56,461 nucleotides of DNA from Bryobacterales bacterium (GCA_020851655.1 JADZCI010000053.1:1-56461); one strand, 5' to 3'; numbered from the stretch's first letter, positions 1 to 9,790 are shown. Made by a program: numbers and translations. Notes: generated by a model from the letters alone, not told the origin.

Positions 1-179
1 CGGACGTGACGGGCGTGATGACGTTGCCGGAAGGGACCGAGATGGTGATGCCGGGCGACAACGTGACGGTGACGGTGGAATTGATCACGCCGGTGGCGAT
101 GGACAAGGGGTTGCGGTTCGCGATTCGTGAAGGCGGCCGCACGGTCGGCGCCGGTACCGTGTCGGAGATTGTCGAGTAG
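1..179 (+). CDS. tuf: Elongation factor Tu, C-terminal end (partial)
   Basis: The window opens inside this gene; the last 58 codons are visible and end at a TAG. The reading [19 protein letters not shown] followed by [19 protein letters not shown] is the conserved third domain of EF-Tu, the GTPase that delivers aminoacyl-tRNA to the ribosomal A site. The tail [10 protein letters not shown] is essentially invariant in bacterial EF-Tu. It lies 58 bases before rpsJ, the usual str-S10 junction. The GTPase domain is outside the window. Confidence 0.97.
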   Translation, partial: DVTGVMTLPEGTEMVMPGDNVTVTVELITPVAMDKGLRFAIREGGRTVGAGTVSEIVE

Positions 180-237
180 GCGCTTTTAAGAGGCGCCTGA
201 GAAGGGCGCCCGCGCGAATTTGAGGACTGGATTCACA

Positions 238-564
238 ATGGCGAGCAAGAGAATTCGCATTCGTTTGAAGGCTTACGATTACAGGCTGCTGGACCAGTCG
301 ACCTCGGAGATCGTGGAGACGGCCAAGCGGGCCGGCGCCACCGTTGCCGGGCCGATTCCGCTGCCGACGACGCGGAACCGGTTTACCGTGAACCGTTCGA
401 CTCACGTCGACAAGAAGTCGCGGGAGCAGTTTGAAATCCGGACGCACAAGCGCCTGTTGGACATTATCGAGCCGACGCCGGACACCATCGACGCGCTCGG
501 GCGGCTGGACCTGCCGGCGGGAGTGGACGTCCATATCGAAGCGTATACAAAGGACGCGAAGTAG
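238..564 (+). CDS. rpsJ: 30S ribosomal protein S10
   Basis: This 108-residue protein binds the 30S head and, as NusE, takes part in antitermination. [15 protein letters not shown] at the N-terminus and [21 protein letters not shown] in the middle are S10 signatures. I chose the ATG at 238 rather than the in-frame TTG at 220 because it gives the conserved [14 protein letters not shown] start and normal length; a TGAGGA purine stretch lies about 12 bases upstream. It is the first gene of the S10 cluster, directly after tuf. Confidence 0.97.
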   Translation: MASKRIRIRLKAYDYRLLDQSTSEIVETAKRAGATVAGPIPLPTTRNRFTVNRSTHVDKKSREQFEIRTHKRLLDIIEPTPDTIDALGRLDLPAGVDVHIEAYTKDAK

Positions 565-621
565 GCGGAGAGCGGGATCTTTATGAGCGGCCGCGAGGCT
601 GGCGTGGGTAACCGAGGGAAT

Positions 622-1248
622 ATGAGCCCAGGAATCATTGGCAAAAAGATTGGGATGACACAGGTCTTCAGCAAGGACGGGCAGGTTGTGCCTGTCACGG
701 TGCTGAAGGCGGGTCCTTGCGTGGTGGTGCAGCGGAAGACTCCGCAAACGGATGGGTATGACGCGGTTCAGCTCGGGCTGGTGGAGTACGCCAGGAAGGC
801 CAACAAGCCGATGGCGGGGCACTTCAAGAAAGCCGGCGCCGAAGGCGTGAAAGTGCTGCGCGAGTTCAAGCTGCGGCAGGGCAGCGGAGACCCCAAGCCG
901 GGCGACCGCGTCCTGGTGGACCAGTTCAAGCCCAACGACAAGGTGGACATCACGGGCGTGAGCAAGGGCCGCGGCTTTGCCGGCGTGATCAAACGGCATC
1001 ATTTTGGCGGCGGCGATGGGTCGCACGGGTCGATGTTCCATCGCGCTCCGGGTTCGATTGGCGCTTCGAGCTTCCCGTCGCGCGTGTTTCCGGGCACCCG
1101 CATGGCCGGGCAGATGGGTGATGCGCAGGTGACGGTGCGCAATCTCGAGGTGGTCGACGTCGATCTCGAAGACAACGTCTTGATGGTCAAAGGCGCCGTG
1201 CCCGGACCGAATGGCGCCTACGTCGTGGTGCGAAGGGCGAAGAGGTAG
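622..1248 (+). CDS. rplC: 50S ribosomal protein L3
   Basis: This 208-residue early-assembly protein of the large subunit has a loop that reaches the peptidyl-transferase centre. It reads [13 protein letters not shown] at the start and [20 protein letters not shown] in the central loop, both diagnostic for L3. The open frame extends upstream to 583, but the ATG at 622 gives the family start and follows a GAGGGA ribosome-binding site. rplD starts five bases after its stop, so the two are probably translationally coupled. Confidence 0.97.
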   Translation: MSPGIIGKKIGMTQVFSKDGQVVPVTVLKAGPCVVVQRKTPQTDGYDAVQLGLVEYARKANKPMAGHFKKAGAEGVKVLREFKLRQGSGDPKPGDRVLVDQFKPNDKVDITGVSKGRGFAGVIKRHHFGGGDGSHGSMFHRAPGSIGASSFPSRVFPGTRMAGQMGDAQVTVRNLEVVDVDLEDNVLMVKGAVPGPNGAYVVVRRAKR

Positions 1249-1253
1249 CGGCG

Positions 1254-1880
1254 ATGGCGAAAGTCGATATTGTCGATCTGACGAATCAGAAGGTTGGCGA
1301 ACTGGAGCTGGCCGATGCCGTTTTTGCGGCTCCGGTGAACGAGAACTTGATTTACGAGAGTGTCCGTCATTATCTCGCTGGCAAGCGCTCCGGAACCGCC
1401 AAGACGAAGGTGCGCCGGGAAGTGGCCGGGTCGGGCAAGAAGCTGTGGCGGCAGAAGGGAACGGGCCGGGCGCGCGTGGGGTCGGTTCGCAGCCCGCTGT
1501 GGCGCCATGGCGGCACGATTCACGGGCCGGTTCCGCGGGACTACAGCTACCGGCTGCCCAAGAAGATGCTGTTGGGCGCGCTGCGCTCGGCGCTGAGCGC
1601 CAAGCTGCGCGACGGCGAGTTGAAGGTTGTGTCCGGGTTTGGCCTTTCCGATCACAAGACCAAGTCGATGGCGGGTGCGTTGAAGGCCATCGAGGCGGCG
1701 CGGACCGTGTTGCTGGTCAGCACGCCGGAGCCGAACCGGAACCTCGAGTTGGGTTCGCGCAACCTGCCGGGCGTCAAGCTGGTGGAGACCAAGGACGTGA
1801 CCACGTACGATCTGCTGGCCCACAAGAATGTGGTGTTGAGCGAGGCAGCCGCCAGGAAGCTGTCGGAGGCGCTGTCCTAA
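1254..1880 (+). CDS. rplD: 50S ribosomal protein L4
   Basis: This 208-residue protein lines the peptide exit tunnel; in E. coli it also represses its own operon. The extended loop is recognisable from GTGRARVGSVRSPLWRHGG, the L4 signature, at about residues 66-84. The stop TAA overlaps the ATG of rplW by one base. I see no obvious E. coli-type S10 leader in the short gap before rpsJ, so L4 autoregulation cannot be claimed here. Confidence 0.97.
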   Translation: MAKVDIVDLTNQKVGELELADAVFAAPVNENLIYESVRHYLAGKRSGTAKTKVRREVAGSGKKLWRQKGTGRARVGSVRSPLWRHGGTIHGPVPRDYSYRLPKKMLLGALRSALSAKLRDGELKVVSGFGLSDHKTKSMAGALKAIEAARTVLLVSTPEPNRNLELGSRNLPGVKLVETKDVTTYDLLAHKNVVLSEAAARKLSEALS

Positions 1881-2167
1881 TGACCAAGTACGACGTGATT
1901 ATGCGCCCCATCGTCACCGAAAAGGGCGTTGGGAAAAAGGAATCGGAACGGACGCTTTGCTTTGAAGTGCGGTACGGGGCCAACAAGACCCAGATCAAGC
2001 ACGCCGTCGAGAGCCTGTTCAAGGTGAAGGTGGACGATGTCCGGACGGCGTCGTTTGAAGGCAAGCTTCGCCGGCGCGGCCGGTTTGCCGGCTACCGCCC
2101 GGACTGGAAGAAGGCGTATGTCCGGCTGAAGGCCGGGCAGAAGATGCCGGAGTACACGGAGTCCTAA
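1880..2167 (+). CDS. rplW: 50S ribosomal protein L23
   Basis: This 95-residue protein sits at the exit of the peptide tunnel and docks trigger factor (encoded here at 20417) and the signal-recognition particle. YDVIMRPIVTEKG at the N-terminus and ANKTQIKHAVESLFKVKVDDV are the family signatures. The start ATG shares a base with the rplD stop (TAATG), indicating reinitiation; a longer upstream frame from 1211 is an rplD shadow and was not used. Confidence 0.96.
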   Translation: MTKYDVIMRPIVTEKGVGKKESERTLCFEVRYGANKTQIKHAVESLFKVKVDDVRTASFEGKLRRRGRFAGYRPDWKKAYVRLKAGQKMPEYTES

Positions 2168-2173
2168 TTAGAG

Positions 2174-3004
2174 ATGCCGATCAAGAATTTCAAGCCGACA
2201 ACGCCGACGCGCCGGTTCCAGACGGTGGTCACGCGCGACGAGATCACCAAGCAGACCCCGGAAAAGTCGCTGACTGAAGGGATTCAGAAGTCCGGGGGGC
2301 GCAACAGCAAGGGAAAACTGACGATCCGGTTTCGCGGGGGCGGGCATAAACGGACTTACCGCATCATCGATTTCAAGCGGGACAAAGCCGGCGTGCCGGC
2401 CAAAGTGGCGGCGATCGAGTACGATCCCAACCGCAGCGCGCGGATCGCGCTGCTGCACTATGCCGACGGCGAGAAGCGCTACATCTTGGCGCCGGTGGGG
2501 CTGGAAGTGGGGCGGACGGTGATTTCAGGACCGTCGGCCGACATCCTGGTGGGCAACGCGCTGCCGATCGAGAACATTCCGGCAGGTACGGTACTGCACA
2601 ACATCGAGCTGCGGCCCGGCAAAGGCGGCCAGATGGCCCGCTCGGCGGGAGCGCAGGCGCAGTTGGTTTCCAAAGAAGGTGGCATTGCGCTGCTGAAACT
2701 GCCTTCGGGCGAAGTGCGCCGGGTGCAAACGGTTTGTTACGCGACGGTGGGTCAGGTGGGCAACCTGGACCACGAGAACGAGTCGCTGGGCAAGGCGGGA
2801 CGGACGCGCTGGAAGGGCCGGCGGCCGCATAACCGGGGCGTGACGATGAACCCGGTGGATCACCCGCACGGCGGCGGCGAAGGACGTACCTCGGGCGGCC
2901 GGCACCCGGTGACACCGTGGGGCCAGCCGACACGCGGCTTCAAGACACGCAACAACAAGCGAACCGATTCGATGATCGTGAACCGGCGCGGGAAGAAGAG
3001 CTAG
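2174..3004 (+). CDS. rplB: 50S ribosomal protein L2
   Basis: This 276-residue protein is among the most conserved large-subunit proteins and is needed for subunit joining and peptidyl-transferase integrity. The C-terminal block [20 protein letters not shown] (about residues 224-243) carries the conserved histidine region near the catalytic centre. The length is the normal 274-277. It starts six bases after the rplW stop behind a weak GAG purine motif, so translational coupling is likely. Confidence 0.98.
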   Translation: MPIKNFKPTTPTRRFQTVVTRDEITKQTPEKSLTEGIQKSGGRNSKGKLTIRFRGGGHKRTYRIIDFKRDKAGVPAKVAAIEYDPNRSARIALLHYADGEKRYILAPVGLEVGRTVISGPSADILVGNALPIENIPAGTVLHNIELRPGKGGQMARSAGAQAQLVSKEGGIALLKLPSGEVRRVQTVCYATVGQVGNLDHENESLGKAGRTRWKGRRPHNRGVTMNPVDHPHGGGEGRTSGGRHPVTPWGQPTRGFKTRNNKRTDSMIVNRRGKKS

Positions 3005-3018
3005 GGCGAGAGTAGACC

Positions 3019-3303
3019 ATGAGCCGTTCTTTAAAGAAGGGGCCGTTCGCCGATGACCACCTGGTAAAGAAGGTGGCCGCGATGAATGCCAATAACGAAA
3101 AGAAGGTGACCAAGACCTGGTCGCGACGTTCGACGATCCTGCCGGAATTCATCGGGCACACGATTGCGGTGCACAACGGGAAGAAGTTCATTCCGGTGTA
3201 CGTGACCGAAAACATGGTGGGGCACAAGCTGGGTGAGTTTGCGCCGACGCGGACCTTTAAGGGTCACTCAGTCAAAGCGGAGAAGACGGCCAAGCCGGCC
3301 TAG
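3019..3303 (+). CDS. rpsS: 30S ribosomal protein S19
   Basis: This 94-residue protein of the 30S head contacts S13 and the A-site finger. It begins [15 protein letters not shown] and contains [22 protein letters not shown], both standard for S19. The C-terminal [13 protein letters not shown] motif is intact, and the size is normal. It lies between rplB and rplV, as in nearly all bacteria. Confidence 0.98.
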   Translation: MSRSLKKGPFADDHLVKKVAAMNANNEKKVTKTWSRRSTILPEFIGHTIAVHNGKKFIPVYVTENMVGHKLGEFAPTRTFKGHSVKAEKTAKPA

Positions 3304-3313
3304 AGGAAAAGCC

Positions 3314-3694
3314 ATGCAGCAAGCGAAAGCGGAAGCGAGATATCTGCGGATCTCCGCGCAGAAAGCGCGGCTGGTAGTGGACATGATCCGCGGCCGGAAG
3401 GCTGGCGACGCGATCATGATTCTGCAGTCAACCAACAAGCGCGTGTCGCCGATGATCGAGAAAGTGTTGCGTTCGGCCATCGCCAACGCCGAGAACCTGT
3501 CCACCGACTTTGACGCCGACAAGCTGGTTGTCACCGAGGCGTACGTGAATGAAGGGCCGCGGCAGAAGCGGATCCGTCCGGCGCCGATGGGCCGCGCCTA
3601 CCGCTACCAGCGCCGCACGTCGCATATTGTCGTGAAGGTGGGCGAGAAGGGTCAGCCTCTGGCCGGGAAACCGGCGCAGGGTGCGGAGGAATAA
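3314..3694 (+). CDS. rplV: 50S ribosomal protein L22
   Basis: This 126-residue protein has a beta hairpin that lines the exit tunnel and forms part of the macrolide-sensing constriction. Family features are [19 protein letters not shown] at the N-terminus and [18 protein letters not shown] in the tunnel hairpin. The frame is open from 3233, but the ATG at 3314 after GAGGAAAA gives the family start. The last ten or so residues are a short variable tail. Confidence 0.97.
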   Translation: MQQAKAEARYLRISAQKARLVVDMIRGRKAGDAIMILQSTNKRVSPMIEKVLRSAIANAENLSTDFDADKLVVTEAYVNEGPRQKRIRPAPMGRAYRYQRRTSHIVVKVGEKGQPLAGKPAQGAEE

Positions 3695-3696
3695 GA

Positions 3697-4611
3697 ATGG
3701 GTCAGAAAACGCATCCTTACGGGTTCCGGCTGGGCGTGACCAAGAACTGGCGGTCGCGCTGGTTCCACAAGGCCGATTACGCCAAACTGCTGCACCAGGA
3801 CCTGGATTTAAAGAAGTCGCTGCGCGACCGGCTGAAGGCCGCCGGCGTGAGCGCGGTCGAAGTGGAGCGTCCGGGCGGTTCGAAGATCCGCATCACGATC
3901 CACACGTCGCGTCCGGGCATTATCATCGGCCGCAAAGGCGCCGAGATCGAAAAGCTCAAGAGCGACCTGGCCAAGCAGACGGGCAAGGAAGTGTTTGTGG
4001 ACATTCAGGAAGTCCACAAACCGGAGATGGACGCGCAGTTGGTGGCCGAGTCCATCGCACTGCAGTTGGAAAAGCGCGTGGCGTTCCGCCGGGCGATGCG
4101 CAAGGCGGTTGAGTCGGCGCTGCGGTTCGGCTGTAAAGGCATCAAGGTCCGCGTTTCGGGCCGTTTGAATGGCGCCGAAATCGCGCGCAGCGAGTGGTAC
4201 CTGCAAGGGCAGCTTCCGCTGCACACCCTGCGGGCCGACATCGACTATGGTTTCGCGCAGGCCTACACCACCTACGGGGTGATCGGAATCAAGTGCTGGG
4301 TCTACAAGGGCGAAGTCTCGACTGACGGATTCAGCCGGAAGAGCCGCAGCGACGAGCCGCGCCGGAACCCGACGCGGGAGCGGCGCGAGCGCGCCGACCG
4401 CGGCGACCGCCGGGGCGCGGCGCCGGTTTCGGCTCCGCCGGTTCATCAAGCCGGACCGCCCGAGCAGACTCCTCCGGCCGACATGCCCTCGGTGGCCAGG
4501 GCGGTTCCCATCGCGCCCCCGGTCGCGCCCGTGCAGCCGGCCTGGAAGCAGGAACTGAAGACCGATGGCGCCGAGACGCCGCAAGGCGATGCCGGCGCGC
4601 CGCAAGAGTAG
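3697..4611 (+). CDS. rpsC: 30S ribosomal protein S3 with long C-terminal tail
   Basis: At 304 residues it is some 70-90 residues longer than common S3 proteins. The core is normal: [14 protein letters not shown] start, a type II KH domain with the [17 protein letters not shown]xxG loop near residues 68-84, and the C-domain [15 protein letters not shown]3 sits at the mRNA entry channel and has helicase activity with S4 and S5. After about residue 210 the sequence becomes an Arg/Asp-rich stretch and then a Pro/Ala/Gln-rich stretch, probably disordered. A GGAGGAAT site lies just upstream of the ATG. Confidence 0.96.
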   Translation: MGQKTHPYGFRLGVTKNWRSRWFHKADYAKLLHQDLDLKKSLRDRLKAAGVSAVEVERPGGSKIRITIHTSRPGIIIGRKGAEIEKLKSDLAKQTGKEVFVDIQEVHKPEMDAQLVAESIALQLEKRVAFRRAMRKAVESALRFGCKGIKVRVSGRLNGAEIARSEWYLQGQLPLHTLRADIDYGFAQAYTTYGVIGIKCWVYKGEVSTDGFSRKSRSDEPRRNPTRERRERADRGDRRGAAPVSAPPVHQAGPPEQTPPADMPSVARAVPIAPPVAPVQPAWKQELKTDGAETPQGDAGAPQE

Positions 4612-4629
4612 GGAGAGGAACAGACCGCC

Positions 4630-5046
4630 ATGTTGATGCCGAAGAAAGTCAAGTACCGCAAGCAGCAGCGCGGACGCCGGAAGGGCAAAGCCTGGCGTGG
4701 CTCCGAAGTCTCGTTCGGGGATTTCGGCCTGAAGGCCATGAAGGTCGGCTGGGTGACGGACCGCCAGATCGAGGCGGCCCGCATCGCCATGACGCGTTTT
4801 ATCAAGCGCGGCGGGAAGGTGTGGATCCGGTTGTTTCCGGACAAGCCCATCACCAAGAAGCCCGCGGAAACGCGCATGGGAAAGGGTAAAGGCGCGCCGG
4901 AGCAGTGGGTGGCGGTGATCCGCCCCGGCAAGGTGCTGTTCGAAATGGAAGGCGTGACCAAGGAACTGGCCATTGAGGCGATGCGCCTGGCGGCGGCCAA
5001 ACTGCCCATCCGGACCAAGTTCGTGGAGCGGGGGCCGCAGGCCTAG
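4630..5046 (+). CDS. rplP: 50S ribosomal protein L16
   Basis: This 138-residue protein helps place tRNA acceptor ends in the A and P sites. The N-terminus [19 protein letters not shown] and the block [22 protein letters not shown] are family signatures, the latter containing the conserved glycine loop. Two in-frame ATGs (4630, 4636) are possible; the first matches the common MLMPK start. It lies between rpsC and rpmC, the standard order. Confidence 0.97.
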   Translation: MLMPKKVKYRKQQRGRRKGKAWRGSEVSFGDFGLKAMKVGWVTDRQIEAARIAMTRFIKRGGKVWIRLFPDKPITKKPAETRMGKGKGAPEQWVAVIRPGKVLFEMEGVTKELAIEAMRLAAAKLPIRTKFVERGPQA

Positions 5047-5076
5047 TCCGGCGCGCCCGCCCGGGAGAAAGAGATC

Positions 5077-5286
5077 ATGCAAGCAGACAAAGTCCGGCAG
5101 TTGGACGACAAAGAGCTGGGTGTGAAGCTGGCCGAAGCGGGCGAGCAACTGTTCCGGCTCCGGTTCCAGATGTCGATGGGGCAGATGGACGGTTTGAAGA
5201 AGTACCGCGAACTGAAGAAGGACCGGGCGCGGATGCTGACCGTGCGGCGCGAGCGCGAGCGGGCAGCGGCAAAGGACACCAAGTAA
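5077..5286 (+). CDS. rpmC: 50S ribosomal protein L29
   Basis: This 69-residue two-helix protein is located beside L23 at the tunnel exit. The first helix reads KVRQLDDKELGVKLAEAGEQ and the second contains LFRLRFQMSMGQMDGLKKYR, matching the L29 pattern ending in Arg-rich RARMLTVRRERE. A GGGAGAAAGAG purine run precedes the ATG. It sits between rplP and rpsQ as expected. Confidence 0.95.
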   Translation: MQADKVRQLDDKELGVKLAEAGEQLFRLRFQMSMGQMDGLKKYRELKKDRARMLTVRRERERAAAKDTK

Positions 5287-5289
5287 GCC

Positions 5290-5589
5290 ATGGCCGAGCA
5301 AGCAGTCGTAAGAAAGAACGAGAAGGTGGGCCTGGTGGTTTCCACCAAGATGGCCAAGACCATTGTCGTCGAGGTCACCCGGCGCGTGTCGCACCCGCTG
5401 TACAAGCGGATTGTGTCCAAGCGGAAGAAGTTTTATGCGCACGATGAGCAGGGTCTGGCCAGGACGGGCGACATGGTTCGCATCATCGAACACCGCCCGC
5501 TGAGCAAGTTGAAGCGCTGGACGCTGGGCGAGGTCATCCGCAAGGCGGCCGACACGGCGGCGGCGGAGGAAGCGCAAAAGGCGCTCTAA
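5290..5589 (+). CDS. rpsQ: 30S ribosomal protein S17
   Basis: This 99-residue OB-fold primary 16S rRNA-binding protein reads [23 protein letters not shown], then [18 protein letters not shown], both S17 signatures. It is slightly longer than the usual 80-90 residues because of an Ala/Glu-rich C-terminal tail. It starts three bases after rpmC. It ends the S10 half; 45 bases separate it from rplN. Confidence 0.96.
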   Translation: MAEQAVVRKNEKVGLVVSTKMAKTIVVEVTRRVSHPLYKRIVSKRKKFYAHDEQGLARTGDMVRIIEHRPLSKLKRWTLGEVIRKAADTAAAEEAQKAL

Positions 5590-5634
5590 TCGCTTGAAGA
5601 GTTCGCAAAGGGTTTCGGGTAAGGAGAAAAAGCC

Positions 5635-6003
5635 ATGATCGGGATGAGAACGATCCTCGAAGTGGCCGATAACAGCGGCGCACGAAAGTTGCAGTGTATT
5701 CTGCCCCGCGGCGGCGACCTTGGTCTGCAGGCCGGTTTGGGTGACGTGATCACGGCGAGCGTCAAGGAAGCGGCGCCGGATTCCAGCATCAAGAAGGGCA
5801 AGGTTGTGCGGTGCGTGATTGTGCGGATGCGCAAAGAGACGCGGCGCAAGGACGGCACCTATATCCGGTTCGACACCAACGCCGCGGTCCTGATCAATGA
5901 AGTGGGCGAGCCGGTCGGGACGCGCGTCTTCGGCCCGGTGGCGCGCGAACTCAGGGACAAGAGATTCATGAAGATCGTCTCGCTGGCGCCGGAGGTGATA
6001 TAG
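5635..6003 (+). CDS. rplN: 50S ribosomal protein L14
   Basis: This 122-residue protein lies at the subunit interface and is the docking point for the silencing factor RsfS. It has the standard length with [13 protein letters not shown] at the N-terminus and [20 protein letters not shown] near the C-terminus. A good AAGGAGAAAA ribosome-binding site precedes the ATG. It is the first gene of the spc half of the cluster. Confidence 0.98.
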   Translation: MIGMRTILEVADNSGARKLQCILPRGGDLGLQAGLGDVITASVKEAAPDSSIKKGKVVRCVIVRMRKETRRKDGTYIRFDTNAAVLINEVGEPVGTRVFGPVARELRDKRFMKIVSLAPEVI

Positions 6004-6006
6004 GCC

Positions 6007-6372
6007 ATGGCAAGAAAGAAGAAGCCGGCTCCTCCGAACAAGATTCGAATCCGGAAGGACGACGTGGTTCGTGTGATCACGGGCCGCGACAAAGGCAAGA
6101 CGGGCCGCGTGTTGTCGGTGGACCGGACGACGGGACGAGCCCTGGTTGAAGGCGTGATGACCGTCAAGAAACACATCCGCCCGAATCCGGGCAAAGGGAT
6201 CAAGGGCGGCATTGCCGAACGCGAGAGTCCGATTCACATTTCCAATGTGATGGTCCTGACCTCGGACGGGCAGGCAACCCGGATCGCCACCCGGATGGAA
6301 ACCATTGGCGGCAAGACGCGGCGGACGCGGATTGCGCGCAAGACGGGCGAAGTGCTCGACAAGAAGGGCTAA
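6007..6372 (+). CDS. rplX: 50S ribosomal protein L24
   Basis: This 121-residue assembly-initiator protein has the KOW motif [20 protein letters not shown] at about residues 18-37. The conserved [11 protein letters not shown] follows, and the C-terminal part [17 protein letters not shown] is normal. It is slightly longer than average through a basic N-terminal leader ([15 protein letters not shown]). It begins three bases after rplN. Confidence 0.96.
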   Translation: MARKKKPAPPNKIRIRKDDVVRVITGRDKGKTGRVLSVDRTTGRALVEGVMTVKKHIRPNPGKGIKGGIAERESPIHISNVMVLTSDGQATRIATRMETIGGKTRRTRIARKTGEVLDKKG

Positions 6373-6379
6373 ACGCGAA

Positions 6380-6925
6380 ATGAAGGCGAGACTGAAAGAG
6401 CATTACATCAAGACGGTGGCGCCGGCGCTGAAGAAGGAGTTCGGCTACGCCAACGTGATGGCGGTTCCGAAGCTGGACAAAGTAACCGTGAACATCGGTC
6501 TTGGCGACGCGACGCAGAATCCGAAGCTGATGGATGGCGCCATGGCGGAGTTGACGGCGATTGCGGGCCAGCGTCCGGTGGTGACCAAGGCCAAGAAGTC
6601 GATCGCGGCGTTCAAGCTGCGTGAGGGCATGGCTATCGGCTGCATGGTGACGCTGCGCGGCGAACGGATGTACGAGTTCCTCGACCGCCTGATGAGTGTG
6701 GCGCTGCCGCGCGTGAAGGATTTCCGCGGGGTGTCGGCCAAGAGCTTCGACGGCCGCGGCAACTACACGCTGGGCATGAAGGATCAATTGATCTTCCCCG
6801 AGATTGACTACAACAAGGTGGAGAAGGTCAAGGGCATGAATATCTGCATCACGACGACTGCCAAAACGGACGCCGAAGCGATGTCGCTTCTCAAGCTTCT
6901 GGGCATGCCGTTCCGAAAGAACTAG
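6380..6925 (+). CDS. rplE: 50S ribosomal protein L5
   Basis: This 181-residue protein binds 5S rRNA and forms a bridge to the 30S head. Signatures are [36 protein letters not shown] and the C-terminal [22 protein letters not shown]. The frame is open from 6305 but the ATG at 6380, eight bases after the rplX stop, gives the family start MKARLKEHY. Length is the usual 179-182. Confidence 0.97.
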   Translation: MKARLKEHYIKTVAPALKKEFGYANVMAVPKLDKVTVNIGLGDATQNPKLMDGAMAELTAIAGQRPVVTKAKKSIAAFKLREGMAIGCMVTLRGERMYEFLDRLMSVALPRVKDFRGVSAKSFDGRGNYTLGMKDQLIFPEIDYNKVEKVKGMNICITTTAKTDAEAMSLLKLLGMPFRKN

Positions 6926-6941
6926 GGAGAAGACGAGTTCA

Positions 6942-7169
6942 ATGGCCACGACCGCGAAAGAAGCAAAGACGCGAAAGAGCGCCGAGGCGATGACGCAGGC
7001 GCGCAACAAGAAGGTCAAAGTGCCCAAGCTGGCGGTGCGTCACCGGAACCGCTGCCTGCGGTGCGGAAGGCCGCGAGGCTATTACCGGAAGTTTCAGTTG
7101 TGCCGTGTCTGCTTCCGGCAATTGTCGCTGGCGGGCGAGGTCCCGGGCGTGGTGAAGGCGAGCTGGTAG
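6942..7169 (+). CDS. rpsN: 30S ribosomal protein S14, zinc-binding type
   Basis: This is the short zinc-containing form of S14: [20 protein letters not shown] supplies the four cysteines and [11 protein letters not shown] is the standard end. At 75 residues it is about 14 longer than the typical 61, owing to a Lys/Ala-rich N-terminus (a second ATG exists at 6990, [13 protein letters not shown]). A GGGAGAAGACGAG purine-rich site favours 6942. Such genomes may also carry a zinc-free S14 elsewhere. Confidence 0.95.
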   Translation: MATTAKEAKTRKSAEAMTQARNKKVKVPKLAVRHRNRCLRCGRPRGYYRKFQLCRVCFRQLSLAGEVPGVVKASW

Positions 7170-7209
7170 ACGGCCGCCGACAGGATTAGCAAAGAGAGAG
7201 ATTCTGCAA

Positions 7210-7611
7210 ATGAGCGTTTCATCCGATCCCATCGCCGATATGCTCACCCGGATTCGCAACGGGATGAAGGCCCGGTTTCCGAAGGTGGACGTGCCGGCAT
7301 CGCGGCTCAAGACGGAGATTGCCCGCATCCTGAAGGATGAAGGCTACATTCTCAACTACAAGATCGTGGACGAAGGCCGGCACAAGGCGATTCGCGTGTA
7401 CTTGAAGTACAACGCCGCCAACCAGCCGGTGGTTTCGCGCATGGAGCGTGTGTCGCGTCCTGGTTGCCGGGTGTATGTCGGCAAGGACGAAATCCCGAAG
7501 GTGCTGGGCGGAATGGGAATCAACATCCTGACGACGCCCAAAGGCGTCATGACGGGCAAGAGCGCGCGCAAGGAAGGCGTGGGCGGAGAGTTGCTCTGCC
7601 AGGTCTGGTAA
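7210..7611 (+). CDS. rpsH: 30S ribosomal protein S8
   Basis: This 133-residue central-domain assembly protein begins [17 protein letters not shown], the S8 signature. The C-terminal block [26 protein letters not shown] is the other hallmark region. In E. coli S8 represses the spc operon by binding the rplE start region; no such site was tested here. The ATG follows AGAGAGAG. Confidence 0.97.
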   Translation: MSVSSDPIADMLTRIRNGMKARFPKVDVPASRLKTEIARILKDEGYILNYKIVDEGRHKAIRVYLKYNAANQPVVSRMERVSRPGCRVYVGKDEIPKVLGGMGINILTTPKGVMTGKSARKEGVGGELLCQVW

Positions 7612-7654
7612 TTTACCGCCGGAGAACGGCCCGGAAAGCGGACTGGAGTTAAAT

Positions 7655-8194
7655 ATGTCGAGAGTAGGAAAGAAACCGATTCCTCTTCCCAGCGGCGTCA
7701 AAGTGACGATCGGCGAGACGATGCTGGTGGAAGGGCCGAAAGGCAAGGTGACGGTTCCGGTGCCCGCGGGGATCACGGTTGAGAGGCTGGACGGGCGGTT
7801 GGAAGTCCGGCGCAACGGCGATCAGTTTGCCGCGCTGCACGGGCTGACGCGGGCCCTGACGGCGAATGCCGTGACAGGCGTGTCGGCGGGCTTCACCCGC
7901 GAGATGGACATTGTCGGCATCGGCTATCGCGCCGACGTGAAGGGCGGCAACATCATTTTGTTCACGCTGGGCTATTCCCACCCGATCGAGTTCGTGCTGC
8001 CGCAAGGTGTGGATTGCAAGGTGGACAAACAAACGCACCTGATCCTGTCGAGCCATGACAAACAGGCGCTGGGACAGGTGGCGGCCAATATCCGCGCGCT
8101 GCGCCCGCCGGAACCCTACAAGCAGAAGGGCATCCGGTACACGGGCGAGACGGTGCGCAAGAAGGTCGGCAAGACCGGCGCGGGCGGCAAGTAA
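7655..8194 (+). CDS. rplF: 50S ribosomal protein L6
   Basis: This 179-residue protein near the sarcin-ricin loop has the typical two repeats: [16 protein letters not shown] at the start and, near the C-terminus, [20 protein letters not shown]. The [10 protein letters not shown] segment marks the linker between the repeats. Length is normal. It lies between rpsH and rplR. Confidence 0.97.
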   Translation: MSRVGKKPIPLPSGVKVTIGETMLVEGPKGKVTVPVPAGITVERLDGRLEVRRNGDQFAALHGLTRALTANAVTGVSAGFTREMDIVGIGYRADVKGGNIILFTLGYSHPIEFVLPQGVDCKVDKQTHLILSSHDKQALGQVAANIRALRPPEPYKQKGIRYTGETVRKKVGKTGAGGK

Positions 8195-8211
8195 AGGCAG
8201 GGTGAACGAGA

Positions 8212-8574
8212 ATGAACCGCATCATTGACAAAGACGCCCGGCGGCGCCGCATCCATGGCCGGATCCGGGAACGCGTTCGCGGCAGCGAACAGCGGCCGCG
8301 GCTGGCGGTGTTCCGCAGCCTCAAGCACATCTATGCCCAGGTGATCGACGACCGGTCGGGCCGGACGCTGGTGTCGGCATCGAGCCACGATAAGAGCCTT
8401 GGCTTGAAGAGCGGCGGCAACCTGGCCAGCGCAAAGGAAATCGGCAAGATAGTGGCTCAGCGCGCCCAGGACAAAGGCGTGAAAAAGGTTGTCTTTGACC
8501 GGGGCGGGTATCTGTATCACGGACGCGTGAAGGCGCTGGCGGATGCCGCGCGAGAAGCGGGACTGGAGTTCTAA
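8212..8574 (+). CDS. rplR: 50S ribosomal protein L18
   Basis: This 120-residue 5S rRNA-binding protein reads [20 protein letters not shown], then [19 protein letters not shown], and ends in [20 protein letters not shown]; all are L18 signatures. It acts with L5 (6380-6925) in the 5S ribonucleoprotein. Normal length and position. Confidence 0.97.
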   Translation: MNRIIDKDARRRRIHGRIRERVRGSEQRPRLAVFRSLKHIYAQVIDDRSGRTLVSASSHDKSLGLKSGGNLASAKEIGKIVAQRAQDKGVKKVVFDRGGYLYHGRVKALADAAREAGLEF

Positions 8575-8578
8575 TCGC

Positions 8579-9091
8579 ATGGCAGCGACAGTGACAAAGC
8601 GAATCGATCCGAAGCCGCTCAACTTGAAAGAGCAGGTGGTTTCCATCAACCGCGTCACCAAAGTGGTGAAGGGCGGCAAGAACCTGAGTTTTTCGGCGCT
8701 CGTCGTCGTCGGAGACGCCGAACAGAAGATCGTCGGCTACGGCACGGGCAAGGCCAAGGAAGTTCCTTCGGCCATCAAGAAGGGCATCGAGTCGGCCAAA
8801 AAGAATCTGCGAAAGATCAACGTGCTGCAAACGACGGTGCCGCACCGTGTGGTGGGCCGGTTTGGAAGCGGCGCGGTGATGTTGAAGCCGGCGCCGGAAG
8901 GAACCGGAGTGATTGCCGGCGGACCCGTGCGCGCGGTGATTCAGGCCGTCGGCATCAGCAACGTGCTGACCAAGTCGCTCGGTTCACACAATCCGCACAA
9001 CGTGGTCAAAGCGACCATGGACGCGCTCGAGCAACTGCGCGACAGGAACGTGGTGGCCGAGATGCGCAATCTCAGTCCCGAAAATCTGTAG
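8579..9091 (+). CDS. rpsE: 30S ribosomal protein S5
   Basis: This 170-residue protein lies at the mRNA entry channel and affects decoding accuracy. The double-stranded RNA-binding-like segment reads [20 protein letters not shown] and the C-domain contains [21 protein letters not shown] used the ATG at 8579 rather than the frame opening at 8543, which lies inside rplR. Four bases separate it from rplR. Confidence 0.97.
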   Translation: MAATVTKRIDPKPLNLKEQVVSINRVTKVVKGGKNLSFSALVVVGDAEQKIVGYGTGKAKEVPSAIKKGIESAKKNLRKINVLQTTVPHRVVGRFGSGAVMLKPAPEGTGVIAGGPVRAVIQAVGISNVLTKSLGSHNPHNVVKATMDALEQLRDRNVVAEMRNLSPENL

Positions 9092-9103
9092 TTGGAGGCG
9101 ATG

Positions 9104-9295
9104 ATGGCGACCGAAGGAAAGACGATCAAGATCAAGCTGGTTTCCAGCCCCATCTGCACTCCGGAAAAGCACAAGCGTGTGGTGAAGGGCCTGGGACTGC
9201 GGAAGTTGAACCAGGTGGTGGAGAAGCCGGATACGCCCGGTTTCCGCGGCATGGTGAACAAGGTTCCGTACCTGGTGAAAATCGTCAACGAGTAA
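9104..9295 (+). CDS. rpmD: 50S ribosomal protein L30
   Basis: This small protein (about 63 residues) contains IKLVSSPICTPEKHKRVVKG and ends in GMVNKVPYLVKIV, the L30 pattern. GGAGG lies at 9094-9098, so the second of two adjacent ATGs (9104) has the better spacing; 9101 is also possible. It is absent from some phyla but is found here in its usual place between rpsE and rplO. Confidence 0.94.
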   Translation: MATEGKTIKIKLVSSPICTPEKHKRVVKGLGLRKLNQVVEKPDTPGFRGMVNKVPYLVKIVNE

Positions 9296-9304
9296 GGAGC
9301 GGCG

Positions 9305-9763
9305 ATGAATCTCAGTGATGTGAAAAAGCCCGCGGGACAGGTAAAGAACCAGCGCCGCGTGGGGCGCGGAATGGGTACGGGCCGCGGCAAGTACTCCGGG
9401 CGCGGCGCCAAAGGCGCGCGTTCGATCTCCGGTTATTCGATGATGCGCGGATTTGAAGGCGGCCAGATGCCGCTGCACCGCCGTCTGCCGAAGCGCGGAT
9501 TCTCCAACGCGGTCTTCAAGAAGCATTTCGCGGTGGTCAACGTGGGCGTGCTGGACAAACTGGAAGGCGACGCTTTTTCACCGGCCAGGCTGGTGGAACT
9601 GGGCGTGGTGAAGAAACTGGGCGACGGCCTGCGGGTTCTGGCCGGGGGCGAGGTAACCCGCCGGCTGGTGGTCGAGGCCAGCCATTTTTCCAAAGCCGCG
9701 CTGGAGAAGATCCAGAAAGCCGGCGGCACGGCGACCGTGATTGAGAAGGCCAAAGCCGAATAG
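9305..9763 (+). CDS. rplO: 50S ribosomal protein L15
   Basis: This 152-residue late-assembly protein has the glycine/arginine-rich N-terminus VGRGMGTGRGKYSGRGAKG and the block FEGGQMPLHRRLPKRGF, both L15 hallmarks. The C-domain ends in KAALEKIQKAGGTATVIEKA. It precedes secY as in most bacteria, with 27 bases between them. Confidence 0.97.
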   Translation: MNLSDVKKPAGQVKNQRRVGRGMGTGRGKYSGRGAKGARSISGYSMMRGFEGGQMPLHRRLPKRGFSNAVFKKHFAVVNVGVLDKLEGDAFSPARLVELGVVKKLGDGLRVLAGGEVTRRLVVEASHFSKAALEKIQKAGGTATVIEKAKAE

Positions 9764-9790
9764 GGTTCAACACGTCGCAGGCAGGAGCGT

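Noticed and set aside
180..237. S10-type leader or terminator between tuf and rpsJ
   Set aside because: GGCGCC repeats can pair, but the stem is short, no U-tract follows, and the gap is too small for an E. coli-like L4 leader.
3808..6237. An 809-codon open frame on the minus strand
   Set aside because: It lies antisense to seven ribosomal protein genes and is His/Arg/Leu-rich in the manner of shadow frames.
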